From NCBI GenBank assembly GCA_963693365.1, contig CAVNZM010000016.1, positions 3,286,001 to 3,350,000 of the forward strand: 64,000 bases of DNA. The letters run 5' to 3'. The notes under the pieces are model-generated. The model was not told where the DNA came from and made no database searches. It saw only the letters and a program-made list of their open reading frames with translations. The translations under genes were made by a program, and so were the position numbers. Of the stretch, positions 61,841-64,000 are shown piece by piece. How positions within the stretch are numbered: position 1 is the stretch's first letter; each line of letters opens with the position of its first letter. Source of the DNA: Amoebidium appalachense. Its lineage: Eukaryota; Ichthyosporea.

Positions 61841-63249
61841 TCCCACCTTCCTCTCCCGCTTCCTGTCCGCTCTCACCCCCCCCCCCCCCCTCCCCCCCTT
61901 TCCCCGCATGACCAACCCACCCACAGAAACATATCCACACACACACACCTACACCCTCCCACCTACCCTTCCCACCACCCTACCCTCCCCCCCCCTTCCC
62001 CCCTCATTCATCCGCCCTCCTTCCCACCCACCCCCTCCTTCCCACTCTCCCCCAAATCCCCCCCACCTCCGCCCCTCCCTTCCCCCCCCTCCCCCCTCCT
62101 TCACCCCCCTCCCCCCTCCTTCACCCCCCCTCCCACCTCCAAACCTCCTTATCCTCCCCCCTCCTCCCCACCCCACCACCCCCTCCACCCCCCCAACATA
62201 TCCTCACCCACCCAGACACACACACCCACACACACACCTTATTCTGTTGCCTCATCTCTTGTTGCGTCTGTTGTTGCGCCTGTCGCATCTGAGGTAACAC
62301 ATTTTGCGCCTGGACGTGTCCTTGCATCACGTCCTGTGGGCTAGTAGGGTGTGGTGCCTTTGGGCTATTCTCATCTTCACTTAACACTTCATCATCACTA
62401 ACCGCCTCGTTCGCAACGGGCGGCAGCGCCGAAAGACCCAACGAAACCTGCCCGTCAAGCAACCCCCCCAAAGACAAATCCAAATCCAAAAACCCCCCCG
62501 CTCCTACGGGATCCGTCCCCGCAAGCTCCCACCCTTCCCCTCCTTGCCCGAGTTCGTCCGCGGTCGGCATGGGCATGGGTGGAGGGGGTGGTGGGGGATG
62601 CTGTGTAAATTGGGTTTCGGGGGGGTCCGGACCCCACGAGTAGAAGAGGACGAGGTGGGTGTCGGGGGGTTTTAAGAACGCCATGAGTTGGCTTATGGTA
62701 GTTGATTGAAGGACGCATCGGGACATGGGCGGCGTCTGCTGGAACCGGTGGAGTTGAAGACCCCAGTTAGGCTGCAAAAACAAAAGCAAAACCATGAGAA
62801 AAAGTGCTAAAAATAACCGAAAGGCTTGGACTTTCCTGTATTGCATGCCTCAAGATCCCCATACCCCTCTTTCTCTTCTTCTCTCTCTCCTTCCATGTGC
62901 GCGGCACATTTTTTAGTCATGGCAATAAAAAACAGGAAAAAGAGGGAAAATGCATTTAGTTGGAAACAGCGATTGCTTTTCTCCTTTTCACCATAGATGT
63001 TGAAACAAAAAAATCACAGAGCACGGGGGGGCCAAGCACCATATAATTTCACATAGAGACCCACCTGCATGGGCACGACGTTTGCAAATTTCTTCCTGAA
63101 ATGCTTCTGGATGCTTGTGAGTGTTCGGTCAAGACTCTTCATCGTCAGCCTGCAGTGATTGGGTCAGTGGGAGGTTTGAAAAGTTTGAAAAAATACACAC
63201 GCAGGACAAAGGGAACATGTGCATGTATGAGCACATCAGCAAACACACA

Positions 63250-63315
<66 letters not shown>

Positions 63316-63516
63316 AACCCAGGCGCAGACAGATATACACGGGCACATGCACGCGCGCGCACGCGCGCGCGCACACGCACACACACACACACGCACACAC
63401 ACACACACACTCACACTCCCGTCGCCCCCCTTCCCCCCCACGTTTCCTCCGCTCCTCCTCCCCCCCCTCCCACATCCCTCCCTCTCTTCTGCCCTCCCCC
63501 TCCCCCTCCCTCCCTC

Positions 63517-63562
<46 letters not shown>

Positions 63563-63935
63563 CTAACCCGTGCCGTATGCCCCGCAGCCTCCACCGCATG
63601 CCCATCCTCCGGCCTACACGGCGCACACGTCACAGACGGCGCCTCCACACCGCCACCACCCGCCGCATTATTTTTAGGACTCTGTTCTATTCTTGGAGCC
63701 ATCACCATCGGGCTGGGAGTAGCGACGGGGCCCATCCACCCAATCGGGCACATTTGGGCCACAGGGGGAGGAGGTATAGGGCCCGGGGTGCCGTATCCGG
63801 GGGCAGGGCTGGGGGCGTTATACCAACCCCCCGGTGGGGGGACAGACATCGGGGAAGGGGTAACAGGAAACACGGGAGCAGCAGGGGGGGCGCGTGTGTA
63901 TGTTTTGCCCGTTTTTTGCTTCGGGTTTGTTGGGT
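60817..63935 (-). CDS. Proline/glutamine-rich protein of unknown function, 5'-incomplete
   Basis: Five exons in consistent phase: 63935-63563, 63149-63065, 62771-62238, 61430-61293, and a proposed last exon 60852-60817 ending in TGA. The N-terminal part is Pro/Gly-rich ([25 protein letters not shown]). A more ordered segment spans exons 2-3 ([20 protein letters not shown], then [18 protein letters not shown] and [13 protein letters not shown]). Then come poly-Pro, an acidic run ([13 protein letters not shown]), a Gln-rich run ([17 protein letters not shown]) and a Gly-rich tail. Poly-Pro, Gln-rich and acidic segments are common in transcription co-regulators, but no family is recognised. The exon at 63935 begins mid-codon, so at least one more exon lies beyond the window. 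The last exon is the least certain. Confidence 0.62.
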
Positions 63936-64000
63936 CTGAGGGGGTTTTTCATGCGAAAGGCCGGCGGCGGCGGCGGCGGCGACCGGTGTCGAGGGGGCTA

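Noticed and set aside
41665-63935. General rule that introns carry poly-C only on the sense strand
   Set aside because: It holds for the secreted-protein gene and the plus-strand genes, but the gene at 60817-63935 has poly-G on its sense strand.

Overview
This window is nuclear DNA from an intron-rich eukaryote. The evidence is GT-AG introns that join exons in exact phase, several retrotransposon classes (Ty1/copia, Ty3/gypsy chromovirus, APE-type LINE), a Helitron, TATA/CCAAT promoters, and very heavy simple-sequence DNA: poly-C/poly-G runs, (CA/GT)n and (CT/GA)n. No operons, Shine-Dalgarno sites or prokaryotic features were seen. The species cannot be named from sequence alone. A free-living protist such as a myxomycete or a chromerid-type alga would fit, but that is a guess.

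Layout. 1-3570: left-truncated copia element A on the minus strand (LTR, gag, protease, integrase, start of RT). 3571-7240: non-coding DNA, then a fold-back element with ~195-bp inverted arms. 7275-13401: decayed Helitron Rep/helicase gene on the plus strand with two introns. 13402-19245: copia element B (minus), inserted in the helicase exon and missing its own 5' end. 19764-20393: a broken OTU-type cysteine protease. 20.4-24.3 kb: a block of microsatellites and minisatellites. 24.46-26.07 kb: chromovirus integrase tail with chromodomain and a probable LTR. 26.1-29.6 kb: LINE copy 1 (minus). 29.9-31.5 kb: a DNA-methyltransferase-like gene. 32.45-37.6 kb: a second, multi-exon OTU gene interrupted by a solo copia LTR with a perfect 5-bp target duplication. 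37.6-41.6 kb: simple repeats. 41,665-52,725 (minus): the best intact gene in the window, with 13 exons in perfect phase encoding a predicted secreted 1,099-residue modular protein. It has two copies of an unrecognised ~220-235-residue module, then Cna-B-like and SdrD-B-like beta-sandwich domains. 53,687-58,221: nearly full LINE copy 2 (plus), bracketed by inverted copies of its own 5' end. 58.53-58.88 kb: an antisense LINE 3' fragment. 60,817-63,935 (minus): five exons of a proline/glutamine-rich protein of unknown function that continues off the window.

How the parts relate. Most coding DNA here is mobile and decaying, nested in sequence (copia B in Helitron, solo LTR in the OTU gene, LINE in an older dispersed repeat). 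Two host-type genes, both on the minus strand on the right, are clean: every exon junction keeps frame. In both, many introns start within (GT)n or end within (CA)n tracts, so microsatellites appear to supply splice-site sequence. The strongest candidate for an undescribed system is the secreted modular protein at 41.7-52.7 kb, built by duplication of phase-1 exon cassettes. Frameshifts in copia A (twice) and at one point in copia B lie at G/C homopolymers, so some may be read or assembly errors.
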